Source: Myxococcales bacterium
GTDB taxonomy: Bacteria > Myxococcota > Polyangia > Polyangiales > Polyangiaceae
DNA: 10,130 bases
Assembly (NCBI GenBank): GCA_020430865.1
Contig: JAGQIY010000197.1
Span: forward strand, 1 to 10,130
Direction of reading: 5' to 3'
The position numbers and the translations under genes were made by a program. The notes under the pieces were generated by a model that searched no databases, was not told where the DNA came from, and saw nothing but the letters and a program-made list of their open reading frames with translations. Below, in pieces: positions 1-6,696 of the stretch (position 1 is the stretch's first letter; the number at the start of each line of letters is the position of its first letter).

Positions 1-30
1 CAAGAAGCAGCCGCGCAGTCCGAAGGCTGA
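1..30 (+). CDS. Possible 3' end of a rightward gene (frame uncertain)
   Basis: The first frame reads nine codons (QEAAAQSEG) and then TGA at 28-30, a short distance before a strong intrinsic terminator at 51-82 that points the same way. The terminator is the main reason to think a rightward transcript ends here. The second frame is also open, reading a basic tail (KKQPRSPKAEP...) up to TGA at 59-61, which would put the stop inside the terminator stem, so I prefer the first frame. Nothing can be said about function from so few residues, and the reading frame is not secure. Confidence 0.25.
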   Translation, partial: QEAAAQSEG

Positions 31-50
31 GCCAGGACCACAGCGACGTC

Positions 51-82
51 GGCCGACCTGAAGCTCTTCAGGCCGGCCTTTT
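51..82 (+). terminator. Intrinsic (Rho-independent) terminator
   Basis: The stem is GGCCG-A-CCTGAA (51-62), the loop GCTC (63-66), and the return arm TTCAGG-C-CGGCC (67-78), followed at once by TTTT (79-82). That gives 11 paired bases with one A/C mismatch. Read on the other strand the mismatch becomes a G-U wobble and the hairpin is even stronger, but there the T run lies on the wrong side. It therefore best serves a rightward gene ending just upstream. As a hairpin it could also protect the 3' end of the leftward mRNA that ends at 106. Confidence 0.7.
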
Positions 83-105
83 GCGCTTTGTGTTCACGGC
101 CGCGC

Positions 106-489
106 CTACATGCGCGGCTTGGCCAACAGTCGCTTGAAGAAGTCGCCCAGCGTGTGCTGCTTGAGGTCGCGGAACTCCCCCGCGTCGAAGAACGATCCGC
201 CGCAGGACGGGCACTGCTCGAACCAGATGTGGGGCTGGCCAGCGTCCACCATGCGCAGCAGCTGAGTGCTGCAGCGCGGACACTTGATGCGATCGTTGGC
301 GTTGTGCCGCTTGCCGAGCCGGGCGTCGCCAGAGTCGATCCTCTCGGCGCCCTTCGCCCTCAGCAGCGCGTCCAGCTCCAGCGCATCGAACCAGATCCCC
401 GAGCAGGCCTCGCAACGATCGACGGTGACGCCGGCGTACTCCACCTCGATCAGCTCAGAACGGCACTTCGGACAGTCCACGGGTTTCAC
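106..489 (-). CDS. Double zf-TFIIB zinc-ribbon protein
   Basis: A 127-aa protein with two copies of the zf-TFIIB type zinc ribbon (the family annotated as TFIIB-type zinc ribbon-containing protein, PF13453). Copy one has CPKC at Cys6/Cys9 and CEAC at Cys26/Cys29, followed by GIWFDALELD. Copy two has CPRC at Cys70/Cys73 and CPSC at Cys93/Cys96, followed by GSFFDAGEFRDL. The CxxC...CxxC-G-x-(W/F)FD-x-x-E(L/F) layout is diagnostic of the family; each copy should bind one zinc. The C-terminus (residues 110-127) is basic and may be helical. The start is GTG, chosen because the first zinc ligand is at residue 6 and no ATG lies in frame nearby; no good ribosome site precedes it. It lies 82 bp downstream of lat on the same strand and may be co-transcribed. 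The cellular role of the family is unknown; nucleic-acid or protein binding is only inferred from the fold. Confidence 0.88.
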   Translation of the reverse strand: MKPVDCPKCRSELIEVEYAGVTVDRCEACSGIWFDALELDALLRAKGAERIDSGDARLGKRHNANDRIKCPRCSTQLLRMVDAGQPHIWFEQCPSCGGSFFDAGEFRDLKQHTLGDFFKRLLAKPRM

Positions 490-505
490 CTGGTCGATGC
501 GAAAG

Positions 506-533
506 GGCAGCTCGCCATGGCCGGCGAGCTGCC
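506..533 (-). promoter_or_regulatory. Intercistronic 11-bp hairpin between lat and the zinc-ribbon gene
   Basis: GGCAGCTCGCC (506-516) and GGCGAGCTGCC (523-533) are perfect reverse complements around the 6-nt loop ATGGCC. On the leftward transcript the hairpin begins 38 nt after the lat stop and ends 16 nt before the GTG of the next gene. Only a short CTTTC follows it, so it is a poor intrinsic terminator. Likelier roles are partial termination, mRNA 3'-end protection, or setting the ratio between lat and the zinc-ribbon gene. The structure is visible in the sequence; its role is inferred. Confidence 0.5.
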
Positions 534-571
534 GAGCATAGCCCGAGTCCAGCGTCGCACCACCCGAAGCG

Positions 572-1909
572 TCATGCGCCGCCGAGGACGCCGGTGATCG
601 CGTGCTCGAGGCGCTTCACGCCGTCAGCGATCACCTCTTGCTTGACGGTGAGCGTCGGCCGGAAGCGCACGGTGCGAGGGCCACATGGCAGGACCACCAT
701 GCCGTCGTCGAACGCGGCGCGGATCACCCTCTGACGCGTCTCGGTGTCGGGCAAGTCGATGGCGCACATCAGACCCCGGCCCCGAGCGTTGCTGATGCGG
801 TCGGGAAACTTGGCCTGGATCGCCAGCAGTCCCTCCAGCAGCTCTTCACCGCGCTGACGCACGTTCTCCAGCACGTTGTCCTGCTCCATGATCTCGAGGA
901 TGCGGGTGCAGCGCACCATGTCCACCAGGGACGCTCCCCACGTGCTGTTGATGCGCGACGACTTCTTGAAGACGTGCTGCTCGACGTCGTCGATGCGCTT
1001 GCTGACGAAGATCCCCCCGACCTGCATCTTCTTGGCGAAGCACACGATGTCGGGCACCACACCAAACTGCTGAAACGCCCACCAGCTGCCCGTCAGACCC
1101 AGGCCGGTCTGCACCTCGTCGAAGATCAGGAGCGCCTCGTGCTCGTCCGCCAGATCGCGCAGCGCCTTCAAGAATTCTACACGGAAATGATTGTCACCGC
1201 CTTCAGCCTGGATCGGCTCCACCAGGATGGCCGCGATATCGTCCGTTCGCGCCGAGAAGTACTCGCGAGCCTGGGCCAGAGCGCGCTGCTCCGCCTCCTC
1301 GGTCGAGGCCACGCTCTCGGCGTCCAACGGGAAGCGAATCGCCGGGTTGTCGATGCGGGGCCAGTCGAACTGGGGGAAGTACTGAGTCTTGATTGGATCC
1401 GTGTTGGTGACGCTCAGCGTGTAGCCGGAGCGCCCGTGAAATGCTTGGCGCAGATGCATGATCTGCGTGCCGAGCTCACCCTTGCCCTTCGCCAGGTTCT
1501 TGCGCACCTTCCAGTCGAAGGCTGTCTTCATCCCGTTCTCCACCGCGAGGGCGCCCCCGTCCACGAAGAAGTAGTACGGAAACTCCGGCGGCGCGGCCGT
1601 GCGCTCCAAGGTCGCTACGAACTCCGCCATGAACGAGGTGTAGTAGTCCGCGTTGCTGACCTTGGTGATCGCGGCGCGAGTGAGTCGATCGCGAATCACG
1701 TCGTCATCCATGCCCGGGTGATTCAGTCCAACGGGGTTCGAGGCGAAGAAGCTGAAGAAATCGAGGTACTCCTTGCCCGTGCGTGCGTCGCGCACGATCG
1801 AACCCTTGCTCCGTTCGAGATCGACCACCATCGGATAGCCGTCGACCAACATGTGGCGACGCAGCGTGTCGTGGACCTCGGCGGGAGAGACGGTGATTTG
1901 CTTGTACAC
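572..1909 (-). CDS. lat: L-lysine 6-transaminase (lysine epsilon-aminotransferase)
   Basis: A 445-aa class III, PLP-dependent aminotransferase, close in length to Mycobacterium tuberculosis LAT (Rv3290c). It transfers the epsilon-amino group of L-lysine to 2-oxoglutarate, giving alpha-aminoadipate semialdehyde (which cyclises to piperideine-6-carboxylate) and glutamate in the cytosol. Lysine-transaminase traits are the N-terminal HDTLRRHMLVDGYPMVVDLERSKGS block, FSFFASNPVGLNHP (52-65), VDGGALAVENGMKTAFDWK (116-134), the GR(S)GYTLS stretch and EPIQAEGGDNHF (231-242). The cofactor-binding Asp is in LIFDEVQTG (Asp264) and the Schiff-base lysine is in FAKKMQVGG (Lys293 or Lys294). The GTG start is supported by GGAGG (1920-1924) 10 nt upstream and by the match to the usual N-terminus. 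There are no beta-lactam-type biosynthetic neighbours, so a catabolic or stress/osmolyte role (as for mycobacterial LAT) is likelier than antibiotic precursor supply. The zinc-ribbon gene follows on the same strand. Confidence 0.93.
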   Translation of the reverse strand: MYKQITVSPAEVHDTLRRHMLVDGYPMVVDLERSKGSIVRDARTGKEYLDFFSFFASNPVGLNHPGMDDDVIRDRLTRAAITKVSNADYYTSFMAEFVATLERTAAPPEFPYYFFVDGGALAVENGMKTAFDWKVRKNLAKGKGELGTQIMHLRQAFHGRSGYTLSVTNTDPIKTQYFPQFDWPRIDNPAIRFPLDAESVASTEEAEQRALAQAREYFSARTDDIAAILVEPIQAEGGDNHFRVEFLKALRDLADEHEALLIFDEVQTGLGLTGSWWAFQQFGVVPDIVCFAKKMQVGGIFVSKRIDDVEQHVFKKSSRINSTWGASLVDMVRCTRILEIMEQDNVLENVRQRGEELLEGLLAIQAKFPDRISNARGRGLMCAIDLPDTETRQRVIRAAFDDGMVVLPCGPRTVRFRPTLTVKQEVIADGVKRLEHAITGVLGGA

Positions 1910-2111
1910 GGTGAGGGGGCCTCCGAACTCGAAGCGCAGGTCGCGGGTCGAGAGTTGGTGTTTCTGCGCAGGCGGGCTGCGCGGGTTGCTGGTTCGCGCC
2001 GACCAGCTCGAGTCGGACCTCGAAGCACGCTCCAGTTCACGATGAAGCGAACCTCACCCGGATCTCTCGACCTCGAACAGCCAGATCGAGCGAACCGCGC
2101 CAGACGGCGCT

Positions 2112-2133
2112 CCACCCTCCGCACAGAGGGTGG
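2112..2133. promoter_or_regulatory. 8-bp inverted repeat in the lat upstream region
   Basis: CCACCCTC (2112-2119) and GAGGGTGG (2126-2133) are perfect reverse complements around the 6-nt loop CGCACA. An alternative register pairs TCCACC (2111-2116) with GGTGGA (2132-2137). No T run follows on either strand, so it is not an intrinsic terminator. It could be a protein-binding site or a leader hairpin; which gene it affects cannot be told. Confidence 0.3.
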
Positions 2134-2202
2134 TGGAAGGCGCTGACGCCCAGGGCGTCGTGATGGTCGGGTCCCTGAGAAAGAGACCAAGCGACCTGAG
2201 CC

Positions 2203-2281
2203 GCTCGCGAGCTGCGTACGACCCTACACTCCGCGCCGCAAAGGCGCGAGCAATCGAAACAATCCTCGCCCGTCGCGAGGA
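2203..2281. promoter_or_regulatory. Three palindromes about 32 bp apart, operator-like
   Basis: Site 1 is GCTCGCGAGC (2203-2212), a perfect 10-bp palindrome. Site 2 is CGCGCC-GCAAA-GGCGCG (2232-2248). Site 3 is TCCTCGC-CCGTC-GCGAGGA (2263-2281). Their centres, near 2207.5, 2240 and 2272, lie about 32 bp apart, near three helical turns. Sites 1 and 3 share the half-site CTCGC/GCGAG; site 2 does not. Site 3 occupies the -35 area of the TATACT box at 2292. The arrangement suits a regulator binding cooperatively on one face of the DNA, but short palindromes are common by chance in DNA this GC-rich. Confidence 0.35.
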
Positions 2282-2291
2282 GACCGTGCCT

Positions 2292-2297
2292 TATACT
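2292..2297 (+). promoter_or_regulatory. Candidate -10 box TATACT, possible leaderless start
   Basis: TATACT stands out in GC-rich surroundings and lies 9 bp before the ATG at 2307. Transcription starting about 7 bp downstream would begin almost at the ATG, giving a leaderless mRNA; this fits the absence of any Shine-Dalgarno sequence there. No recognisable -35 hexamer is found 17 bp upstream (CCCGTC); that stretch is the inner part of a palindrome. Confidence 0.35.
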
Positions 2298-2306
2298 CCC
2301 CCGACG

Positions 2307-2957
2307 ATGGCTGACAAGTTGGCGATGTTCGGGGCTGCAACTGGATACCTAAAACGTCACCCGGCGGAGTTGATGCGCGCGGCCAAGAACGCCGTCGCGC
2401 TCCGCTTTGGGTTGCCCCTCGACGCGCTACGCTGGCTGGCCGGACAGGCCAAGGGGCCGAAGGCGCCGAAGGACGTCAGCGTCGAGGCCGTACCCCCGGG
2501 GATCCGCGTCGCAGCGACGATCACGGAGATGGGCGCAACGGTGCGCGCGGGGGCAGTGATCTTCATCGACCGGGTCAGCCTCAACGAGGCCGAGCTGCGC
2601 TTCGAGATCCGCCTGGACGACGTCACCGCGAAGGTGCTCGACGACAACGGCGCCTCTCCGGTGGCAACGCTGCTCAAGAGCGGTGCGCTCGATCTGAGCA
2701 AGCCAGGCAATCTGGCGGCGTTCATGCCGAAGCGCCCCGCGATGCTGGTCGAGGCCCAGGATGATCGAATCGTGCTGGATTTCATGAAGCACCCGGCGAT
2801 CACCAAGAGCGCCAAGCTCAAGGCGCTGGTTGCCGCGCTGACCGCGCTCGGATCGGTGCGAGCGATCGAGACCGACTGGGACCACCTCGACATCGCCATG
2901 AAAGCGTTTCCGCGCGGCTTCAACGAAGCGCTCGCGTCCCTGCGTCGCGTGCTCTGA
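2307..2957 (+). CDS. Conserved-looking protein of unknown function (216 aa)
   Basis: I do not recognise this family. From ATG 2307 the product is 216 aa. Residues 1-45 look helical and amphipathic (MADKLAMFGAATGYLKRHPAELMRAAKNAV...LDALRWLAGQ). The middle (about 55-150) alternates short beta-type stretches: EAVPPGIRVAATITEMGATVRAGAVIFIDRVSLNEAELRFEIRLDDVTAKVL. Then come GALDLSKPGNLAAFMPKRPAMLVEAQDDRIVLDFM and a helical C-terminus. The 'amphipathic beta sheet plus proline/leucine segments' pattern recalls DUF2993/TULIP-like lipid-binding proteins, but this is a weak impression. It has no signal peptide or membrane segment. The in-frame GTG at 2130 would add 59 residues with weaker codon bias and would cover three palindromes, so I prefer 2307. 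The stop (2955-2957) directly abuts the GTG of the next gene, implying translational coupling. Confidence 0.7.
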   Translation: MADKLAMFGAATGYLKRHPAELMRAAKNAVALRFGLPLDALRWLAGQAKGPKAPKDVSVEAVPPGIRVAATITEMGATVRAGAVIFIDRVSLNEAELRFEIRLDDVTAKVLDDNGASPVATLLKSGALDLSKPGNLAAFMPKRPAMLVEAQDDRIVLDFMKHPAITKSAKLKALVAALTALGSVRAIETDWDHLDIAMKAFPRGFNEALASLRRVL

Positions 2958-3953
2958 GTGAGCGAGGGGGGATCAGCTAGCGACGTGGGCTCCAGCGCCA
3001 CACATGAGGTCGACGCCAGGCTCACGCTGGTGTTCGCCCTGGCTTCGCTGCTGGCCGTGGGATGCGATGATCCCGTGGCCCGGCATGAGATCCCGCCTCC
3101 GAAGGCGAGCAAGGCGCCTCCCACGCAGGCTGGGCCGGCGCCAATGTGCCGCTTCGAGCCTGTGAGCGAGGTGGATGCAGCGACCGAGACCGCCAGCCAG
3201 CTCTGCTACACCCCGCTCGTCAGCATCGAGCCCAGGTCGGACGCCGGCGCGGATGGGTCACCCGAGATCGACGGCCCCGATGGGCAGGAGCTGAACCCCG
3301 CGTGCCCGCCCGAGATGGTGCTCGTGGAGGGCGAGTACTGTCCGAAGGTCAGGCACACCTGCAAGCGCTACCTGGACACCGGCTTCCTCTCGCACCACCG
3401 CTGCGCCGAGTTCGACGAGCATCCAGAGTGCCTGTCCAAGGAGAAGCAGTTCATGCGCTTCTGCATCGACCGCGACGAATACGTCGCCTCGACTCCCCCT
3501 GGTGAAGCACCCGACGAACTCCCGTTGATCGACCAGTCCTGGATGATGGCACGAGACATCTGCAAGGATCAGGGCAAGCGGCTGTGCTTCGAGACCGAGT
3601 GGGAGTTCGCCTGTGAAGGCGAGGAGATGCTGCCGTATCCGTATGGCTTCAAGCGCGATAGCAAGCTCTGCAACTTCGATCTAACGGACCTAGAGTACCG
3701 CGGAAAACTCCGCGATCTGCGCAAGCGCGCCCGAGACCTACCCGACTGCACGAGCCCGTTCGGGGTCCGCAACATGGTGGGTAACGTCGACGAGTGGACT
3801 CACCGTGACGGCCGCCAACACCCATGGCGCGCGTCACTGCGCGGCGGCTGGTGGCTCGCCGGGCGCAACAACTGCCGCGCAGCGACCACCGGACACGATG
3901 AGTACTACCATGGTCCGCAGACCGGCTTTCGCTGCTGCTCCGCGGCGCGCTGA
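2958..3953 (+). CDS. FGE/SUMF1-domain lipoprotein, likely non-catalytic
   Basis: A 331-aa predicted lipoprotein. A hydrophobic stretch (residues 22-35) leads into LLAVGC, with lipidation expected at Cys36, then a Pro/Ala/Lys-rich linker. From about residue 117 to the end it has the formylglycine-generating-enzyme-like fold: PPEMVLVEGEYCP, FCIDRDEYV, ARDICKDQGKRLCFETEWEFACEG, SPFGVRNMVGNVDEWT, LRGGWWLAGRNNCRAATTGHDE and a terminal GFRCC. Against human SUMF1 (from memory), Cys306 aligns with Cys341, but the partner Cys336 position is Ala301; loss of this pair should abolish formylglycine formation. Sixteen further cysteines suggest an envelope or extracellular protein held by disulfides. Many myxobacterial relatives have the same GFRCC ending. 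GTG 2958 begins immediately after the previous stop; no ATG fits before the signal segment, and a start at a later GTG near the hydrophobic core is possible. Confidence 0.85.
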   Translation: MSEGGSASDVGSSATHEVDARLTLVFALASLLAVGCDDPVARHEIPPPKASKAPPTQAGPAPMCRFEPVSEVDAATETASQLCYTPLVSIEPRSDAGADGSPEIDGPDGQELNPACPPEMVLVEGEYCPKVRHTCKRYLDTGFLSHHRCAEFDEHPECLSKEKQFMRFCIDRDEYVASTPPGEAPDELPLIDQSWMMARDICKDQGKRLCFETEWEFACEGEEMLPYPYGFKRDSKLCNFDLTDLEYRGKLRDLRKRARDLPDCTSPFGVRNMVGNVDEWTHRDGRQHPWRASLRGGWWLAGRNNCRAATTGHDEYYHGPQTGFRCCSAAR

Positions 3954-4052
3954 GCAGACTGGCGCTCCCTCACCCCCAAACCCCGAGCACGGCCGGCGAT
4001 GGCAGCCGGGCAATCCCTACGGAATCACCCTGCCGCACGCGACCGGATGCGC
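3954..4052. other. Short convergent gap
   Basis: The 99 bp between the FGE-like gene and the facing membrane-protein gene hold one modest hairpin, CCGGC (3993-3997) with GCCGG (4005-4009) around a 7-nt loop. No T run follows on either strand, so no intrinsic terminator is evident. Confidence 0.4.
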
Positions 4053-5804
4053 TCAGGAGCCGTGCGCTGGCATCGGAGCAGCGCCACCGTCCTCGGGCGG
4101 CGACTTCGGCTCCGGCTTCCCTCGCAACCACGCCTTCAAGCGCTCGACGCTGAACGGGCGACTCACCGCGAACATGGCCAGACAGCCGATGACGAAGAAC
4201 AACCACGACTGCGCGGTGTACTTGTCGTCGACGAAGAAATAGGAGTCCAGCAGCAGCTGACTCGCGCCGCTACCGACCAGCATCATCGGCCCCACCCCGG
4301 GTCTCAAGCGTGAGAGCACGGCTGCGATGATGAACATCGAATAGTAGTAGCAAGTGAGATCCGTCAGCGTCATGACCAGGACGAGTCCCATGGGCAGTCC
4401 GACCCAGAGCAGCCGGGTACGACGCATCGCCCAGACTCCCCACAGCGCGATCGTCAGCGCGATGGCGTAGCGAATCGGCTTGGTCTTGAGGTCGCGCTGG
4501 TGGCGCCCGTCCTTCCAGGGCTGGAACGGGTCATCGAGGCTGTTGTCCCGGGTGAAGCGCATGCGGCCGTCCCAGCTATGGGTGAGCATGGTCTTCACGC
4601 CCATGTGGTTCGTCAGACCCGTGCCCGTGTGGAGCGTGATGTGCTTCCAGAATGCCGAGTACGAGTCGAAGCCCCCCGAGACCTTCGCGGAAACGGGCAC
4701 GAGCACGGCGACACACAGGGCCGCACCCGCAATCAGGCGGGTGTGCTCACGGAAGAAGCGGGTCTGGCGGTAGCGCTCCCAGCCTGCCTTGAGGCCACCA
4801 GACTTGAAGACCATGGAGGCGAACGTGGTCAGGATCACCAGGCCATAGCCCCAGAACAAGCCCGCTGGGAACACCCGGAGCAGAGCCGACCACGCCAGCG
4901 TCCAGCCCGCGAGCATGAACTTGCGTTTCCGCGCGAAACACACCGAGGCGACGAGGAAGAAGATCCAGTCCTGTCTGAGGAACGCCCCGCCCGTCCAGTA
5001 GAAGTTGGCGGGGGCGTTGCAGCCCCAGAAGACGGTCGCGACCATCATGGTTCGCCAACCGAATGCCCAGTAGATCAGCAGCACGATGCCCAGGTGGAGC
5101 ACCACGTCGATGCCGGCGAGCTTCTTGAAGAAGCCATCGTCGGCGACGCCCAGGTTGGAGAAGAACTTGCCCTCCATCGTCCAGACCGGCGGCGGATTGT
5201 AGCCGTGATCCTTCAGCATGCTCTTCCAGTACTCGCCCCCGTTGGCAGAGTTCCGGAACCACAGGACGTCCTTCTTGAACGCCTCCCAGTCCTTGTCAGA
5301 GAAGTGATCCTTGCAGTGGCCCGGGTTCTTCAAGACCTCGGTATCGGCGACTGGCTTGATCAGGTTCTTGTGGGCGAGGTCGCGGATCTCCCGATTCGGC
5401 ATCTCCGCGCCGAACCCCAGCTCCACCTCCGCGACGGCCGAGCACTCGTACAGCCGTGCGTAGCCGAGCTCCTCGAAGTACTTCGAGCCCAGGTAGTAGT
5501 GGTAGAACTCGTGGCGGTGGTAGTACTCGCTGTAGCGGGTATTCGGGTTGCCGAAGTCGAAGTAGGCGCCGAAGGCCAGGACGGTGAACAGCACCGCCAG
5601 TCCCTTCATCGTGCGCTCCTTCAGCGGCTGCCGCAGCTTTCGGGCGCGGATCTCGTACATCAGCAAGACCGCGCCGCCGAAGGTCAGCAGGTAGCGCACC
5701 GCGCGCATCACGCCCGTCCAGACGTCCTTCTGGAAGACCGGCGCCGACCACATCGATGTGTCGGCCAAGAGGTGCGTGTTCAAGAAGGCAAGCAGGGGGT
5801 GCAT
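4053..5804 (-). CDS. Multi-spanning membrane protein, possible GT-C glycosyltransferase
   Basis: A 583-aa integral membrane protein with roughly ten or eleven hydrophobic segments (about residues 34-50, 67-84, 232-250, 252-270, 280-292, 296-330, 356-373, 445-460, 465-500, 505-525 and 533-547). Between segments two and three lies a large polar loop (85-230), which opens with a striking aromatic and His-rich motif, YSEYYHRHEFYHYYLGSKYF-x-ELGYARLYEC (91-121). Its D/E-F-x-x-(F/Y)Y...G...LY pattern resembles the first extracytoplasmic loop of DUF2029/GT87-type mannosyltransferases, which use polyprenyl-phosphate sugars, so a GT-C type enzyme is my best guess. Other conserved-looking stretches are NFYWTGGAFLRQDW (267-280) and HTGTGLTNHMGVK (392-404). 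The C-terminus is Pro/Glu-rich and cytoplasmic. The ATG is preceded only by a distant GGAG (16 nt). No sugar-pathway gene is adjacent, so the substrate is unknown. Confidence 0.78.
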   Translation of the reverse strand: MHPLLAFLNTHLLADTSMWSAPVFQKDVWTGVMRAVRYLLTFGGAVLLMYEIRARKLRQPLKERTMKGLAVLFTVLAFGAYFDFGNPNTRYSEYYHRHEFYHYYLGSKYFEELGYARLYECSAVAEVELGFGAEMPNREIRDLAHKNLIKPVADTEVLKNPGHCKDHFSDKDWEAFKKDVLWFRNSANGGEYWKSMLKDHGYNPPPVWTMEGKFFSNLGVADDGFFKKLAGIDVVLHLGIVLLIYWAFGWRTMMVATVFWGCNAPANFYWTGGAFLRQDWIFFLVASVCFARKRKFMLAGWTLAWSALLRVFPAGLFWGYGLVILTTFASMVFKSGGLKAGWERYRQTRFFREHTRLIAGAALCVAVLVPVSAKVSGGFDSYSAFWKHITLHTGTGLTNHMGVKTMLTHSWDGRMRFTRDNSLDDPFQPWKDGRHQRDLKTKPIRYAIALTIALWGVWAMRRTRLLWVGLPMGLVLVMTLTDLTCYYYSMFIIAAVLSRLRPGVGPMMLVGSGASQLLLDSYFFVDDKYTAQSWLFFVIGCLAMFAVSRPFSVERLKAWLRGKPEPKSPPEDGGAAPMPAHGS

Positions 5805-6080
5805 GGCCGTCGTTCTCGTTCTCCGGAAGCTCTCGGGAAGTCAGCTCGCATGGAGCGAGTCAAAGCGTTTGAGCCCCCCAGTGGTGGGGCCAGCCCGTGG
5901 GCGTGGGGACGCTAGTACATGGCGCGGCAAAGGCCCACCCTCGTGGCGCGGGTGAAGCGTTCGTTTTTTCGGATGCGTGCTCACGCTCGGTCCCCCGCTT
6001 CGGACACGCAGCCGTGGGGGGATCTTCCTGGGGTGAGGGGCGCGAAGCAGCGACGTTGGACGAGAAATATAGAAACGGGC

Positions 6081-6102
6081 CGGGTGGGACTGTGCCCACC
6101 CG
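6081..6102. promoter_or_regulatory. Perfect 8-bp hairpin
   Basis: CGGGTGGG (6081-6088) and CCCACCCG (6095-6102) pair perfectly around ACTGTG. On the leftward strand it is followed by GCCCGTTTCTATATTTC, a weakly T-rich stretch that could make it an imperfect terminator for a leftward transcript from the gene-free region. The AT-rich run 6065-6075 also contains a leftward TATATT, so a promoter reading is possible instead. Confidence 0.4.
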
Positions 6103-6115
6103 ACCCGCCGTAGGC

Positions 6116-6130
6116 CCCGTCTCCGACGGG
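6116..6130. promoter_or_regulatory. 6-bp hairpin with 3-nt loop
   Basis: CCCGTC (6116-6121) and GACGGG (6125-6130) are reverse complements around TCC. It lies 13 bp to the right of the 6081-6102 hairpin, so a leftward transcript would carry two consecutive stems before the T-rich stretch. No other signal marks its role. Confidence 0.3.
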
Positions 6131-6696
6131 CTTACCGCGTGGCCTGAGTCCACCGAGCGACTAGCACCCGATGGCCCAAACTCAGCGTGGTGATCGCAAT
6201 CGATTCAGCGCTGCTTCTTGGTCTCTCGTGGGCGAGCCCCGCCCGCACACGACCACCGTGAGTCTCCTCTGGTGGCGACCACCTCTCACGAACCCTCGAC
6301 CTCGGCGCTCAGGAGTCGAAACCCGCTGACGCCCAGCCCGAGTCAGCTCAAGTGCGAGGCTGGAACCGGTCCAGAGCAGCAGCCGCTAGGAGCGATCTGC
6401 CTCCTGGTTAGGGGTGTCACTACTCTGCATGTCGTTGCTTCCCTCCTCTGGCCGATGCCAGACACCTCGGCCTGAGCGAGAGCTGCCTCGTCGCCCGGGT
6501 TCCGGTCGGGTTCCGCGAGAACCAAGTGAACCGCGATGACGCGACGCACGCTGGAGCGCGCGAACCGCCTTCCGTCCCCGTCGAGGTGTTTCCGAAACAA
6601 GAGGGGTCGGACCGAAGACGTCATGGAGAACACGATCGGTGCGCGTCTCGCTCCACCCGCCGCACTCGATGAGCGCGGAGCGTGTTCGAGAAGACA

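Larger units (their letters stand above)
1910..2306. other. Divergent intergenic region between lat and the 216-aa gene
   Basis: About 400 bp separate lat (leftward) from the best start of the rightward gene. The lat side holds a good ribosome site (GGAGG, 1920-1924). The middle holds an 8-bp hairpin (2112-2133). The right side holds three palindromes (2203-2281) and a TATACT box (2292-2297). A frame open from GTG at 2130 joins the downstream gene, but its codons are much less biased to G/C in third position than those downstream, so I read it as non-coding. I could not identify a clear promoter for lat. Confidence 0.5.

Noticed and set aside
602..2146. A 514-codon open frame on the + strand opposite lat
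   Set aside because: It lies antisense to lat, its product is Arg/His/Leu/Val-rich without motifs, and lat on the other strand is a clear enzyme. Long antisense frames are common in very GC-rich DNA.
2130..2306. An upstream GTG start that would lengthen the 216-aa protein by 59 residues
   Set aside because: Third-position GC is weaker, no ribosome site is present, and the stretch contains palindromes and a TATACT box. It is not excluded, but it is less likely.
4500..5915. A 471-codon open frame on the + strand opposite the 583-aa membrane protein
   Set aside because: It is a compositional shadow rich in Val, Glu, Arg and His with no domain; the leftward frame has well-formed membrane segments.
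5940..5970. A T run (5964-5969) after a CACCC/GGGTG stem, like a terminator
   Set aside because: The stem is only 5 bp, lies about 10 nt from the T run, and no rightward gene ends upstream of it.
6386..6430. A 14-codon leftward frame (MQSSDTPNQEADRS) with GGAGGG about 10 nt upstream
   Set aside because: The ribosome site is good, but so short a frame in gene-free DNA is expected by chance, and no regulated gene follows closely.
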